A DNA stretch of 15,729 bases from Blastocatellia bacterium. Its GTDB lineage: Bacteria > Acidobacteriota > Blastocatellia > Chloracidobacteriales > JADJPF01. Below the pieces are notes generated by a model that was given only the letters and a program-made list of their open reading frames with translations, made no database searches and was not told where the DNA came from. The position numbers and the translations under genes are program-made. The stretch is taken from positions 1 to 15,729 of the forward strand of contig JAHFUF010000034.1 in the NCBI GenBank assembly GCA_023265235.1. The letters run 5' to 3'. Positions 1-6,615 of the stretch are shown here, piece by piece. The stretch's first letter is position 1; each line of letters starts with the position of its first letter.

Positions 1-1598
1 TCTCGCAAATGAATTGGTGCTACCATAAGTTTACGGTAGTTACGTTGACGTGAATAGCCTGTAAGAAAATTAAAAAGCTCAGAAACATCAGCACCAATTT
101 CTGGATTACAGGTAAGTAACCCTAAGTCTGTGTAAATTTTAGCTGTAGTAGGATTGTAATTTCCTGTTCCTAAGTGAACATAACGACGAATTGTTCCTTC
201 TTCTTGACGTACAACCAAGGCTACTTTACAGTGTGTTTTTACTCCTAGTAGTCCATAAACTACGTGTACGCCTGAACGCTCCATCTTACGTGCCCAAATA
301 ATATTATTTTCCTCATCAAATCTGGCTTTAAGCTCAACAATTACAGCTACTTGCTTTCCTGCTTCACTAGCAGCAATCAAAGCAGAAACTATTGGAGAGT
401 CTCCACTAGTGCGGTAGAGAGTTTGCTTAATAGCTAGCACCTTAGGATCAACCGCTGCAGCTTGAATAAAATCAACTACTGGGGCAAAAGAATCATAAGG
501 ATGATGGAGTAAAACATCTTGTCGGCGAACTACCTCAAAAATGTTTTCCTCATTTGCTAGTGCTGAAGGTATAGAAGGCGTAAAACCACGTTCTTTCAAA
601 CTAGGATAGTCAAGCTTATAAAGTGCCAGTAAATCAGGGACATGCAGTAGGCCATCAAAGGTAAAAACATCTGTTTCCTCTAAGTCTATTTCCCGACGCA
701 AATAATTGACCATTACTGCGGGCATTGTTGTATCAACTTCTAGGCGAACACAAGAACCAAAACGACGTTGACGCAACTGTTGCTCTACGGTTTTAAGTAA
801 GTCGTCTGCTTCGTCTTCTTCTATTTCAATTTCTGCATTACAAGTAGTGCGAAATGGATGACAAGCAATTACATTCATTTCTGGAAAAAGGGAATTTATG
901 TTTGCTGCAATAACTTGTTCTAATAAAACAAACTTATGGCCAGAAGCAATTGTTATAGGTAAAAGACGAGGAACAACAGGAGGGACTTTGATACGAGCAA
1001 ATCTAGGTGGTAGTTCTTCATCATCTGGCCCAATAACAAAAACTGCTAAGTTTAAGCTTAAATTAGATATATAAGGAAAAGGGTGTGAAGGATCTACGGC
1101 AAGAGGGGTTAATACTGGAAAAATTTTTTCGTGGAAATAAGAATCAACCTCTGTACGTTCGCTAGAGTTAAGCTGTTCATAATGGCTAATACGAATACCA
1201 GCTTGTTCTAGCTCTGGTAAAATTTGTTCTCGTAAACAAGACATTAAGAGTTCAGTAAGAGGGCGAAGTTTTTTAGAAATATCTAATAACTGTTCCGCGG
1301 GACTTACCCCATCAGGAGAAACAATAGGGACTTCAGCTTCCATCTGCTGTTTTAATCCAGAAACTCGTATCATAAAAAATTCGTCCAGATTAGTAGAAAA
1401 AATTGCTAAAAACTTAACCCTCTCTAGTAATGGACGACGACGATCTAGTGCTTCTTCTAAAACCCTACGGTTAAACTCAATCCAACTAAGTTCCCTGTTA
1501 AATAATAAGTTTGTTTCTAATAATAGGGAATTAGTCTTTATTTTTGGAATTGCCGTTTGAACAGGTAATGCTGTAGTAGAAATTTCTGAGGTAGCCAT
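1..1598 (-). CDS. ppk1: polyphosphate kinase 1 (PPK1), C-terminus cut by window edge
   Basis: The reading frame runs open from an ATG at 1596-1598 to the left edge, giving 532 residues. PPK1 is known to polymerise the gamma-phosphate of ATP into inorganic polyphosphate, reversibly. Visible family motifs are NRELSWIEFN at residues 34-43, FFMIRVSGL in the N-terminal domain, DPSHPFPYISNLSLNL in the head region, and KQTLYRTSGDSPI, RFDEENNIIWARKMERSG and YGLLGVKTHCK in the first phospholipase-D-like catalytic domain. His475 in HLGTGNYNP corresponds to the autophosphorylated histidine (His435 in E. coli). The last readable part is the conserved stretch ending KLMVAPIHLR. The final catalytic domain with the second active-site histidine lies outside. 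The start is well supported: AAGGAGT sits 6 nt upstream. The 99-residue gene ends 37 bp upstream on the same strand, suggesting co-transcription. Identity is very secure. Confidence 0.97.
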   Translation of the reverse strand, partial: MATSEISTTALPVQTAIPKIKTNSLLLETNLLFNRELSWIEFNRRVLEEALDRRRPLLERVKFLAIFSTNLDEFFMIRVSGLKQQMEAEVPIVSPDGVSPAEQLLDISKKLRPLTELLMSCLREQILPELEQAGIRISHYEQLNSSERTEVDSYFHEKIFPVLTPLAVDPSHPFPYISNLSLNLAVFVIGPDDEELPPRFARIKVPPVVPRLLPITIASGHKFVLLEQVIAANINSLFPEMNVIACHPFRTTCNAEIEIEEDEADDLLKTVEQQLRQRRFGSCVRLEVDTTMPAVMVNYLRREIDLEETDVFTFDGLLHVPDLLALYKLDYPSLKERGFTPSIPSALANEENIFEVVRRQDVLLHHPYDSFAPVVDFIQAAAVDPKVLAIKQTLYRTSGDSPIVSALIAASEAGKQVAVIVELKARFDEENNIIWARKMERSGVHVVYGLLGVKTHCKVALVVRQEEGTIRRYVHLGTGNYNPTTAKIYTDLGLLTCNPEIGADVSELFNFLTGYSRQRNYRKLMVAPIHLR

Positions 1599-1604
1599 AA
1601 ACTT

Positions 1605-1611
1605 ACTCCTT
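1605..1611 (-). promoter_or_regulatory. Shine-Dalgarno site of ppk1
   Basis: AAGGAGT read on the minus strand, 6 nt before the ATG at 1598. It fixes the ppk1 start and is among the strongest ribosome sites in the window, which suggests ppk1 is translated well even if transcribed with the preceding small gene. Confidence 0.8.
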
Positions 1612-1635
1612 ATGTATTAACGCTAGAGATCAGTA

Positions 1636-1935
1636 TTATTTTTGGTTAGGAGGCTCTGAAAGTATTTGTCTATCTGTCCACTCACCTTCTACTGTGTCCA
1701 CTTCACCTAGCCATCGAGGACGAGTAGTAGCATCAGAATGAAAGCAAATTTTAATTTGACCTGTTACCAGGTCTAAAACTGCTTCTTTAATTGCTGACCA
1801 AGCTACAGTAACATCAACACTCTCTGGTATAGCTAGGACTAAACCTTCTGTGGTGCGAAAACGAAAAAGACACATTACCCTGCCTTGGTAGCTCTTTAGC
1901 GGAACACCCTCAAGATCAATACGCATTCTTTGCAT
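1636..1935 (-). CDS. small conserved-looking protein of unknown function, upstream of ppk1
   Basis: A 99-residue soluble protein with no signal peptide or membrane segment. I do not recognise the family. It is a mixed alpha/beta-looking chain with several aromatic and basic residues (LKSYQGRVMCLFRFRT near the N-terminus) and a tryptophan-containing C-terminal half (PRWLGE, GEWTDRQ). Two cysteines (in VMCLF and KICFH) are present, too few and too far apart for an obvious metal site. An AGGA core about 10 nt upstream of the first ATG supports the chosen start; a second in-frame ATG lies three codons later. It ends 37 bp before ppk1 on the same strand, so the two probably share a transcript. A role linked to polyphosphate or phosphate is only a guess from position. 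Confidence 0.75.
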   Translation of the reverse strand: MQRMRIDLEGVPLKSYQGRVMCLFRFRTTEGLVLAIPESVDVTVAWSAIKEAVLDLVTGQIKICFHSDATTRPRWLGEVDTVEGEWTDRQILSEPPNQK

Positions 1936-2024
1936 ATATAAAAAATCCTTTGTTTATTGATAGTTAACAGTAATTAGGTTAATTAAATGCTAGGCACTGA
2001 AATAGCAAAAAAACTTAAATTAAC

Positions 2025-2046
2025 GCCCAGAGATAAATCACTGGGC
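2025..2046. repeat. short hairpin, 6-bp stem
   Basis: GCCCAG at 2025-2030 pairs with CTGGGC at 2041-2046 over a 10-nt loop. It lies between the 3' end of the sigma-54 activator gene and the small gene upstream of ppk1, next to a second hairpin at 2055-2074. There is no clear T-run after it on either strand, so a terminator role is possible but not shown. Confidence 0.5.
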
Positions 2047-2049
2047 TAT

Positions 2050-2092
2050 TGTCAAATGCCCCTAGCAGGGCATTAAAGACTTAAAATTCTTT
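2050..2092 (+). repeat. hairpin repeat, copy A (AATGCCC/GGGCATT stem)
   Basis: AATGCCC (2055-2061) and GGGCATT (2068-2074) form a 7-bp stem over a 6-nt loop. It is preceded by TGTCAA and followed by an AT-rich tail ending CTTTTA. The same arrangement, in the same orientation, occurs at 4134-4178 on the other side of the sigma-54 activator gene, with a longer loop. The two appear to be copies of one dispersed element. A transcription-terminator role downstream of the activator gene is an alternative. Confidence 0.5.
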
Positions 2093-2155
2093 TAGAATCA
2101 ATGATTTACAAAGCAAATTCCATGTATATAGATATAATACTCTGTAACTTAGACC

Positions 2156-4060
2156 CTAGAAATCATCTGGACGAGTATGTAGTTTATGTCGTTGGATAGC
2201 ACGCCAAAAAGTACGTTCACTCATTCCCAAAGCATTAGCAGCTATTTTTTTACTCCACTGACAAGCAGCTAATGCACGAGTTAGTAAATGTCGCTCAAAA
2301 CTCATCATTGCTTCTTCAAAATTTGGAATGTCTTCCATAGCAACAATCTTGTAAAGCTCTTCCATCTGCAATGGGTTTGACTGATTTTTAGCTTCTTCAG
2401 CTAGGCTAGTAAATTTTTCTACATCAAAATCTTCGCAAATCATTGCTGCATTAATTAAGGTTGTAGTTGTTACACGAGCATTGCCTATACTACGGCGAAT
2501 ATCATTTTCTAATACTCTAATATTACCTGGATAGTCTTTTTCTAGAAGGAATTGTTTAGCACTACTGTCAAATTGGTATTTTACACCATCTCCATAACGA
2601 TTAAGGAATTCTTCTGCCAAAGGGAGGATTTCTTCCCTACGACGACTTAAAGGAGGAATACGTAAACGCCAGACAGAGAGACGATCTAGTAGGTCATCTC
2701 TAAAATTCCCTCCTTGAGCCATTTCATCTAGATCACGATTGGTCGCTGCAACAATACGAGCATTAGTAGAAAGTTCTGTTGTTCCTCCTACTCGTCGAAA
2801 CTGACGTGCTTGCAATACGCGTAGCAATTTAGTTTGAGCAGAGAGGGTAAGCTCACCAATTTCATCTAAAAATAATGTACCGTTATGAGCTAGCTCAAAT
2901 AAGCCTCGTTTTTGTGTATTGGCTCCTGTAAAAGCCCCTTTTTCATAACCAAAAAGCTCGCTTTCAACTAGTTGATCAGGTATTGCACCACAATTAATTG
3001 CTAGCATTGGCCCATTACGACGAGGGCTTAGCGTATGAATCGATTGTGCAAGCATTTCTTTACCAGAACCTCGCGGGCCTAAAATCAGTACTGGGTCTCG
3101 GTCTGCTGCAGAGATGGCATCTAACTTAAGTCTAATTGCTCGCATTGAAGCAGAAATAAACAAACAAGTTCCAACACGATCATGACTTGTTATGGTTTGA
3201 GAACTAGGAGTTGAAACAGAAGTCAGTTGATTAAGTTTTTCTTCTAGCTCAGTTGCTCGGGTTTGTGCCGCCCCAGCTTCACGGTTGCGTCCAAGAGACT
3301 TTAAGCTTTCTGCTGCTTCTTTGGCTAATTTATGAGCCTTTTGTAATTCAATATCACATTGGGATAGTTCTAGTTTTGTTAAAGCTAAAAAATAATGGTT
3401 AATTTCTTGATTTTGGAAAATCCCAAGAGCTTCTTGTAATTTTTCTACGCGAGTTTGTGCTGCTTTTTCTGAAAAACGCCCTAAACATGCTATCAAATAA
3501 CAAGCAAAACCATATAAAAAGGTATCAGAGCAATCTGATAAAATATTATTGATTGTACGTAATGCTCGCTCATGGGCACCTCGTTCAATATCAACTCGCG
3601 CGTCTAGGAGTTCTACTAGTATTGCTAAGCATTGACTATCTTGGCGATCCTCATAAGCATAACGCCTAGCGCGTGAAATGGCATAGTCTACAGAATCATC
3701 ATCACCTAAATCTAAAAAAAGATTAGCTAAAGAAATATGTGCCCAACATTTGTTTATTCCTATTAGTTGAGTAGCAGATTGATTAAGTAATTGTTTAGCT
3801 AAAGGGGCTTCTTCCTGCCACGCAGCCTTAATTCCACTAAGTAGTTTTCTTTCTGATTCAGTCAAATTTGTTTGGCGAATAATATTTTCTGCAAAATCTT
3901 GATAACCATTATATAAAGCCTCTAATAACATCCAAGGGGCAGAACGCTCACGAACTTTTCCTGTTTTTAGTTGTGTTTGTGGAGAAGAATTTTCTTTAAT
4001 AATAGTAGGTTCACTAGGGGTTTCACGCTTTAACTTTTTTGCGATATCTTGCATTCTCAT
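2156..4060 (-). CDS. sigma-54-dependent AAA+ transcriptional activator with TPR-like N-terminal region
   Basis: This 634-residue protein is a bacterial enhancer-binding protein, expected to remodel sigma-54 RNA polymerase at -24/-12 promoters using ATP. The N-terminal ~290 residues are helical with TPR-like pairs and carry no receiver, GAF or PAS motif, so the input is probably a protein partner. The AAA+ domain covers about 297-530: Walker A GPRGSGKE at 328-335 (the usual form is GESGTGKE), an intact sigma-54 contact loop GAFTGA at 375-380, Walker B GTLFLDE at 394-400, then DRLSVWRLRIPPLSRRREEI and YPGNIRVLEN. The C-terminus, about 596-634, is a Fis-type helix-turn-helix with ANALGMSERTFWRAI. 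The ATG at 4060 has only a weak ribosome site; a second ATG lies two codons in. It is transcribed away from the exported Ig-like gene at 4469. Targets are unknown. Confidence 0.93.
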   Translation of the reverse strand: MRMQDIAKKLKRETPSEPTIIKENSSPQTQLKTGKVRERSAPWMLLEALYNGYQDFAENIIRQTNLTESERKLLSGIKAAWQEEAPLAKQLLNQSATQLIGINKCWAHISLANLFLDLGDDDSVDYAISRARRYAYEDRQDSQCLAILVELLDARVDIERGAHERALRTINNILSDCSDTFLYGFACYLIACLGRFSEKAAQTRVEKLQEALGIFQNQEINHYFLALTKLELSQCDIELQKAHKLAKEAAESLKSLGRNREAGAAQTRATELEEKLNQLTSVSTPSSQTITSHDRVGTCLFISASMRAIRLKLDAISAADRDPVLILGPRGSGKEMLAQSIHTLSPRRNGPMLAINCGAIPDQLVESELFGYEKGAFTGANTQKRGLFELAHNGTLFLDEIGELTLSAQTKLLRVLQARQFRRVGGTTELSTNARIVAATNRDLDEMAQGGNFRDDLLDRLSVWRLRIPPLSRRREEILPLAEEFLNRYGDGVKYQFDSSAKQFLLEKDYPGNIRVLENDIRRSIGNARVTTTTLINAAMICEDFDVEKFTSLAEEAKNQSNPLQMEELYKIVAMEDIPNFEEAMMSFERHLLTRALAACQWSKKIAANALGMSERTFWRAIQRHKLHTRPDDF

Positions 4061-4133
4061 AGAATTTAATTTCCCACAAACTATTGTTATTTAACCTGTT
4101 ATTGTCAAGACTAGTACCATAACCTGATCTTAA

Positions 4134-4178
4134 TGTCAATGCCCAGTGTATAGGTGCTAGGGCATTAAATATTCTTAA
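4134..4178 (+). repeat. hairpin repeat, copy B (AATGCCC/GGGCATT stem)
   Basis: AATGCCC (4138-4144) and GGGCATT (4160-4166) form a 7-bp stem over a 15-nt loop. TGTCAA lies at the start and an AT-rich tail with CTTAAGATCTTTTA follows. It matches copy A at 2050-2092 in stem, flanks and orientation, differing mainly in loop length. It lies about 75-125 bp upstream of the sigma-54 activator start, so it may also fall within that gene's promoter or leader. Confidence 0.5.
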
Positions 4179-4255
4179 GATCTTTTAAGGTTAGCTCTAA
4201 AGAAAACCAAATAACCCTTTTACTTCAGTTTACCATAGGAAAATAAGAAAATTGT

Positions 4256-4277
4256 TAGCAAAAGAGAGATTTTGCTA
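4256..4277. promoter_or_regulatory. inverted repeat TAGCAAAA-N6-TTTTGCTA, possible operator
   Basis: TAGCAAAA at 4256-4263 and TTTTGCTA at 4270-4277 form a perfect 8-bp inverted repeat with a 6-nt spacer. The same half-site (TAGCAAA/TTTGCTA) recurs three times at 4420-4444, just before the ribosome site of the next gene. This looks like a dimeric-protein binding site, but an AT-rich chance match is possible for this copy alone. Confidence 0.35.
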
Positions 4278-4317
4278 CAGATTTTCTATCTTAAGCTAGC
4301 TAAATACTTCCAGAAAT

Positions 4318-4345
4318 TTGACTTTTGTGCTAAAGTAACGACAAT
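4318..4345 (+). promoter_or_regulatory. possible sigma-70-type promoter for the exported Ig-like gene
   Basis: TTGACT at 4318-4323 is one base off the -35 consensus. GACAAT at 4340-4345 follows after a 16-bp spacer and matches four of six -10 positions. If used, transcription would start near 4352 and give a leader of roughly 115 nt containing the palindrome at 4427-4448. The match is modest, and promoters in this lineage may differ from the E. coli consensus. Confidence 0.25.
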
Positions 4346-4426
4346 CATTGGTTAAGAACCCTAACATTTTACTAATTAGCAGAAATTTATTCTACGTAAG
4401 ATCTTGTATTAATGGAAAATTTGCTA

Positions 4427-4448
4427 GAGGTAGCAAATTTGCTACCTC
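4427..4448. promoter_or_regulatory. 22-bp perfect palindrome upstream of the exported Ig-like gene
   Basis: GAGGTAGCAAA (4427-4437) is directly followed by its exact reverse complement TTTGCTACCTC (4438-4448), with no spacer. An extra TTTGCTA half-site lies at 4420-4426. The palindrome ends 10 bp before the AGGAGG ribosome site at 4459-4464. It could be an operator that overlaps the 5' leader. It could also form an RNA hairpin affecting translation, though a zero-spacer palindrome must lose central pairs to loop in RNA. Confidence 0.5.
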
Positions 4449-4458
4449 AAACTTCACT

Positions 4459-4464
4459 AGGAGG
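4459..4464 (+). promoter_or_regulatory. Shine-Dalgarno site that sets the start of the Ig-like gene
   Basis: A perfect AGGAGG stands 4 nt before the ATG at 4469. The open frame extends upstream to an ATG at 4412, but that start lacks a ribosome site and would put 19 residues ahead of a clear signal peptide. The start at 4469 is therefore preferred. Confidence 0.8.
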
Positions 4465-4468
4465 CTTT

Positions 4469-5914
4469 ATGCATCGATACTTGATCGCTCTGTTGTTTTT
4501 ATTGGTGTTTTCTCAAACTGTCTGGGCACAAAAAGATTTTTCCTTAAATTTGTCACCTTCCAATCAAACTATAAGTGCTGGTCGACAAACTGCTTTTACT
4601 CTTACTGCTCAACCTATTAATGGATTTCGTAAACCTATTAATTTAACGGTAGTAACTTCGCCCTCATCTCCTGATATAACTGCAACTTTAAGTAGTGTAA
4701 CCATTTCTCCTGGAGCTAACATAACAATTACTGTAAGTACTACGGCTACAGCTAACGCTCAAAACGTCTCAATAATTGTAACTGGTGTAGGAAAAAATAA
4801 AACTAGAAGTGTTAGCGGTAATTTAACAGTTAATGTTCCCCAATTTAATCTTACAGTAAGCCCACCAAATGCCATTGTCCTACAAGGCGATCCAATTAAC
4901 TTTACAATTAGGACTCAAGGTGAGCCAGATTTTGCCAGACAAGTATCGTTAAGTGTAATGACTACACCAAATATTCCAACTCAACTTTCTAAACAAACCT
5001 TGTCTGCCCCCTCTGATAGTGCCACATTGCAATTCCCTAGTGCTAGTACTCCTATTGGCAGCTATAATATATTAATTGTAGCTACTGCCGGGCAAATACA
5101 ACGTACTGCTACAGTCACTTTGTCTGTAATGCCTAGGCCAGGGGGAGGTGATAGTCCAAAAGCTTTAGTTCAAGTAATTCCAGGATCTATTATCTTGCGT
5201 GCTAATAATCAAGGTAAGTTACAAGTAACGGGATTAGTAAGGAACAACGGTTCAGCCGACGCAGCTTTTGTTAGAGTTATCCTTAGAGTTTTTAACCAAG
5301 CAAATAACAATCTAGAAACAGACACAGTATTTGTTAATGGATTTTCTGGTATTACATCTACAGGGATATTTACCCAAACTACTCTTGCTCAAGGACGCTC
5401 AGCTAGTTTTAATAGGTTATTTGATTTACCATTTCTCTCAGATACTCTTAGAGTTGAAATAGGTCTAGATTTTATGACAGATACAATTACTACTCCTAGG
5501 GCAACCCTAGTAATAGATAGTCTAACTAGGTCACTTAATAATTTAAGAGGCTCGGATTTTGTTGTAGTGGTACGTAATGCTGGTACAGTGGCTGCTCGCG
5601 CTCCACAAGTGATAATAGAAAGCTTTAATCGCAGTGAGCAAGTTTTTGATGTAACTATTGGTGGTATTGGTGATCTTTCTGACTCTATTGCCGCAGGACA
5701 AACTCGTACATTTAATATTACTAACAATGAAACAGATTTTGATCTAACCAGAATAAACACCCAACATGCAGTTTGGGTTGATGGCACTACAGCTACTACT
5801 ATTATTAATCAGTCCGTAGAAGGGTTTTTTGATAGAGATTTAGAAAACAAACGTAATGATACTTTTGAGATGCAACGACTAGCACATCTTTTAAGATTAA
5901 AGCTAGTTAGGTAA
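4469..5914 (+). CDS. exported protein with Ig-like repeats, function unknown
   Basis: With the start at 4469 the product has 481 residues. It opens with a typical signal peptide (MHRYLIALLFLLVFSQTVWA, cleavage likely before QKD), so it is exported to the periplasm, surface or medium. Two beta-rich repeats of about 100 residues follow. Each begins with a similar strand pattern (FSLNLSPSNQTISAGRQTAF and FNLTVSPPNAIVLQGDPINF) and looks like a bacterial Ig-like domain. After a Gly/Pro linker (PRPGGGD) come about 245 beta-rich residues with phrases such as VTGLVRNNGSADAAFVRVIL and VVVVRNAGTVAARAPQVII, which resemble CARDB-type or other adhesion-like Ig folds. No catalytic motif, cell-wall anchor or membrane helix is seen. 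Ser/Thr/Asn content is high. A structural, adhesive or binding role is an inference. A second exported protein follows 101 bp downstream. Confidence 0.85.
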   Translation: MHRYLIALLFLLVFSQTVWAQKDFSLNLSPSNQTISAGRQTAFTLTAQPINGFRKPINLTVVTSPSSPDITATLSSVTISPGANITITVSTTATANAQNVSIIVTGVGKNKTRSVSGNLTVNVPQFNLTVSPPNAIVLQGDPINFTIRTQGEPDFARQVSLSVMTTPNIPTQLSKQTLSAPSDSATLQFPSASTPIGSYNILIVATAGQIQRTATVTLSVMPRPGGGDSPKALVQVIPGSIILRANNQGKLQVTGLVRNNGSADAAFVRVILRVFNQANNNLETDTVFVNGFSGITSTGIFTQTTLAQGRSASFNRLFDLPFLSDTLRVEIGLDFMTDTITTPRATLVIDSLTRSLNNLRGSDFVVVVRNAGTVAARAPQVIIESFNRSEQVFDVTIGGIGDLSDSIAAGQTRTFNITNNETDFDLTRINTQHAVWVDGTTATTIINQSVEGFFDRDLENKRNDTFEMQRLAHLLRLKLVR

Positions 5915-5928
5915 TTTTTGCAAGTTGC

Positions 5929-5965
5929 AAGTAATGGCAGCTAAGCTATTTTGTTGCCATTACTT
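5929..5965. terminator. 11-bp hairpin after the Ig-like gene, possible terminator
   Basis: AAGTAATGGCA (5929-5939) pairs perfectly with TGCCATTACTT (5955-5965) over a 15-nt loop, starting 15 bp after the stop codon at 5914. There is no T-run on the 3' side, so it is not a standard intrinsic terminator. It could be a processing or mRNA-stability hairpin between two co-oriented genes. Confidence 0.4.
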
Positions 5966-6015
5966 ACGGTTTCGTTAACCACTTAACTTATGCTCCAGTC
6001 TGGGAGAAGTTAAAA

Positions 6016-6591
6016 ATGAGAAGCCGCATATTTTTGATCTTATTAATAATTCTTCTTTCCTCAATAATAAGCTTTGCTCAAGTTATTACTTCCACTATTA
6101 ATGGCACGGTTAAAGACGATTTTGGCCGACCAATAATGGATGCTATTGTTACTGTAAAAGATGAAGAAGACCAAGTAATTGCTACTATAAAAACAGATAA
6201 AGATGGCAAATATGAGATCGCAGACTTACCTACAGGTAGTTACAAATTAACAATTGAAAGCGAAGGATTAAAGTCAGAAGAAATCACAGACATTAAGCTT
6301 ACAATTGCTGCTGAACAGACTTTTGACTTAAAACTAAAAACAAGCCTAGAAGGAAAAGCCCTTAAAAGAGTACCAGCAGCTTATCCAGAAGTCGCTAGAT
6401 TAGCTCAACAACAAGGTAGAGTCGTAGTAGGGATTTTAGTAAAACCTGATGGCACAGTTGATAAAGTACTATTTTTAAGTGGAAATGCTGTTTTTAAATC
6501 ATCAGCTTTGCAAGCTGCGCAGAAATGGACTTTTCAAAAAAGCCCTAATGGACTTTCTGGTCGCATTGCCTTTAATTTTAAGTCTAATTAA
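6016..6591 (+). CDS. exported protein: carboxypeptidase-regulatory-like domain plus TonB C-terminal domain
   Basis: The 191-residue product has a signal peptide at 1-21 (cleavage likely after SFA). Residues about 28-105 form a carboxypeptidase-regulatory-like beta-sandwich, with NGTVKDDFGRPIMDAIVTV followed by TDKDGKYEIADLPTGSYKL. Residues about 117-189 match the TonB C-terminal domain: RVPAAYPEVARLAQQQGRVV, then VKPDGTVDKVLFLSGN and SALQAAQKWTF. TonB C-terminal domains normally contact TonB boxes of outer-membrane transporters, but this protein lacks the Pro-rich spacer of true TonB and its hydrophobic N-terminus looks cleavable. A classic energy-transducing role is therefore unlikely. Such short exported proteins with TonB-C domains are common in Acidobacteriota and their job is unclear. 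GGAGAAG upstream of the ATG supports the start. Confidence 0.87.
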   Translation: MRSRIFLILLIILLSSIISFAQVITSTINGTVKDDFGRPIMDAIVTVKDEEDQVIATIKTDKDGKYEIADLPTGSYKLTIESEGLKSEEITDIKLTIAAEQTFDLKLKTSLEGKALKRVPAAYPEVARLAQQQGRVVVGILVKPDGTVDKVLFLSGNAVFKSSALQAAQKWTFQKSPNGLSGRIAFNFKSN

Positions 6592-6615
6592 TTAACTCGA
6601 GCTATAAAAAATAAT

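Larger units (their letters stand above)
4061..4468. other. 408-bp intergenic region between divergent genes
   Basis: No convincing coding sequence is visible here. The region separates the minus-strand sigma-54 activator from the plus-strand exported Ig-like gene and should hold both promoters. It contains two perfect TTGACA hexamers on the minus strand (complements at 4103-4108 and 4134-4139), without a good -10 at ideal spacing. It also holds hairpin repeat copy B, an 8-bp inverted repeat at 4256-4277, and a 22-bp perfect palindrome at 4427-4448. The density of inverted repeats points to regulation or RNA structure. Confidence 0.6.

Noticed and set aside
4412..4468. Upstream in-frame ATG at 4412 for the exported Ig-like gene
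   Set aside because: It lacks a ribosome site and would place 19 residues, encoded partly by the palindrome, before an obvious signal peptide; AGGAGG supports 4469.
4348..4620. 90-codon plus-strand frame overlapping the start of the Ig-like gene
   Set aside because: It is out of frame with the signal-peptide ORF, has no ribosome site and shows no recognisable protein features.
5389..5787. 132-codon minus-strand open frame inside the Ig-like gene
   Set aside because: It is antisense to a well-supported gene, has no good ribosome site, and its composition reads like a shadow frame.
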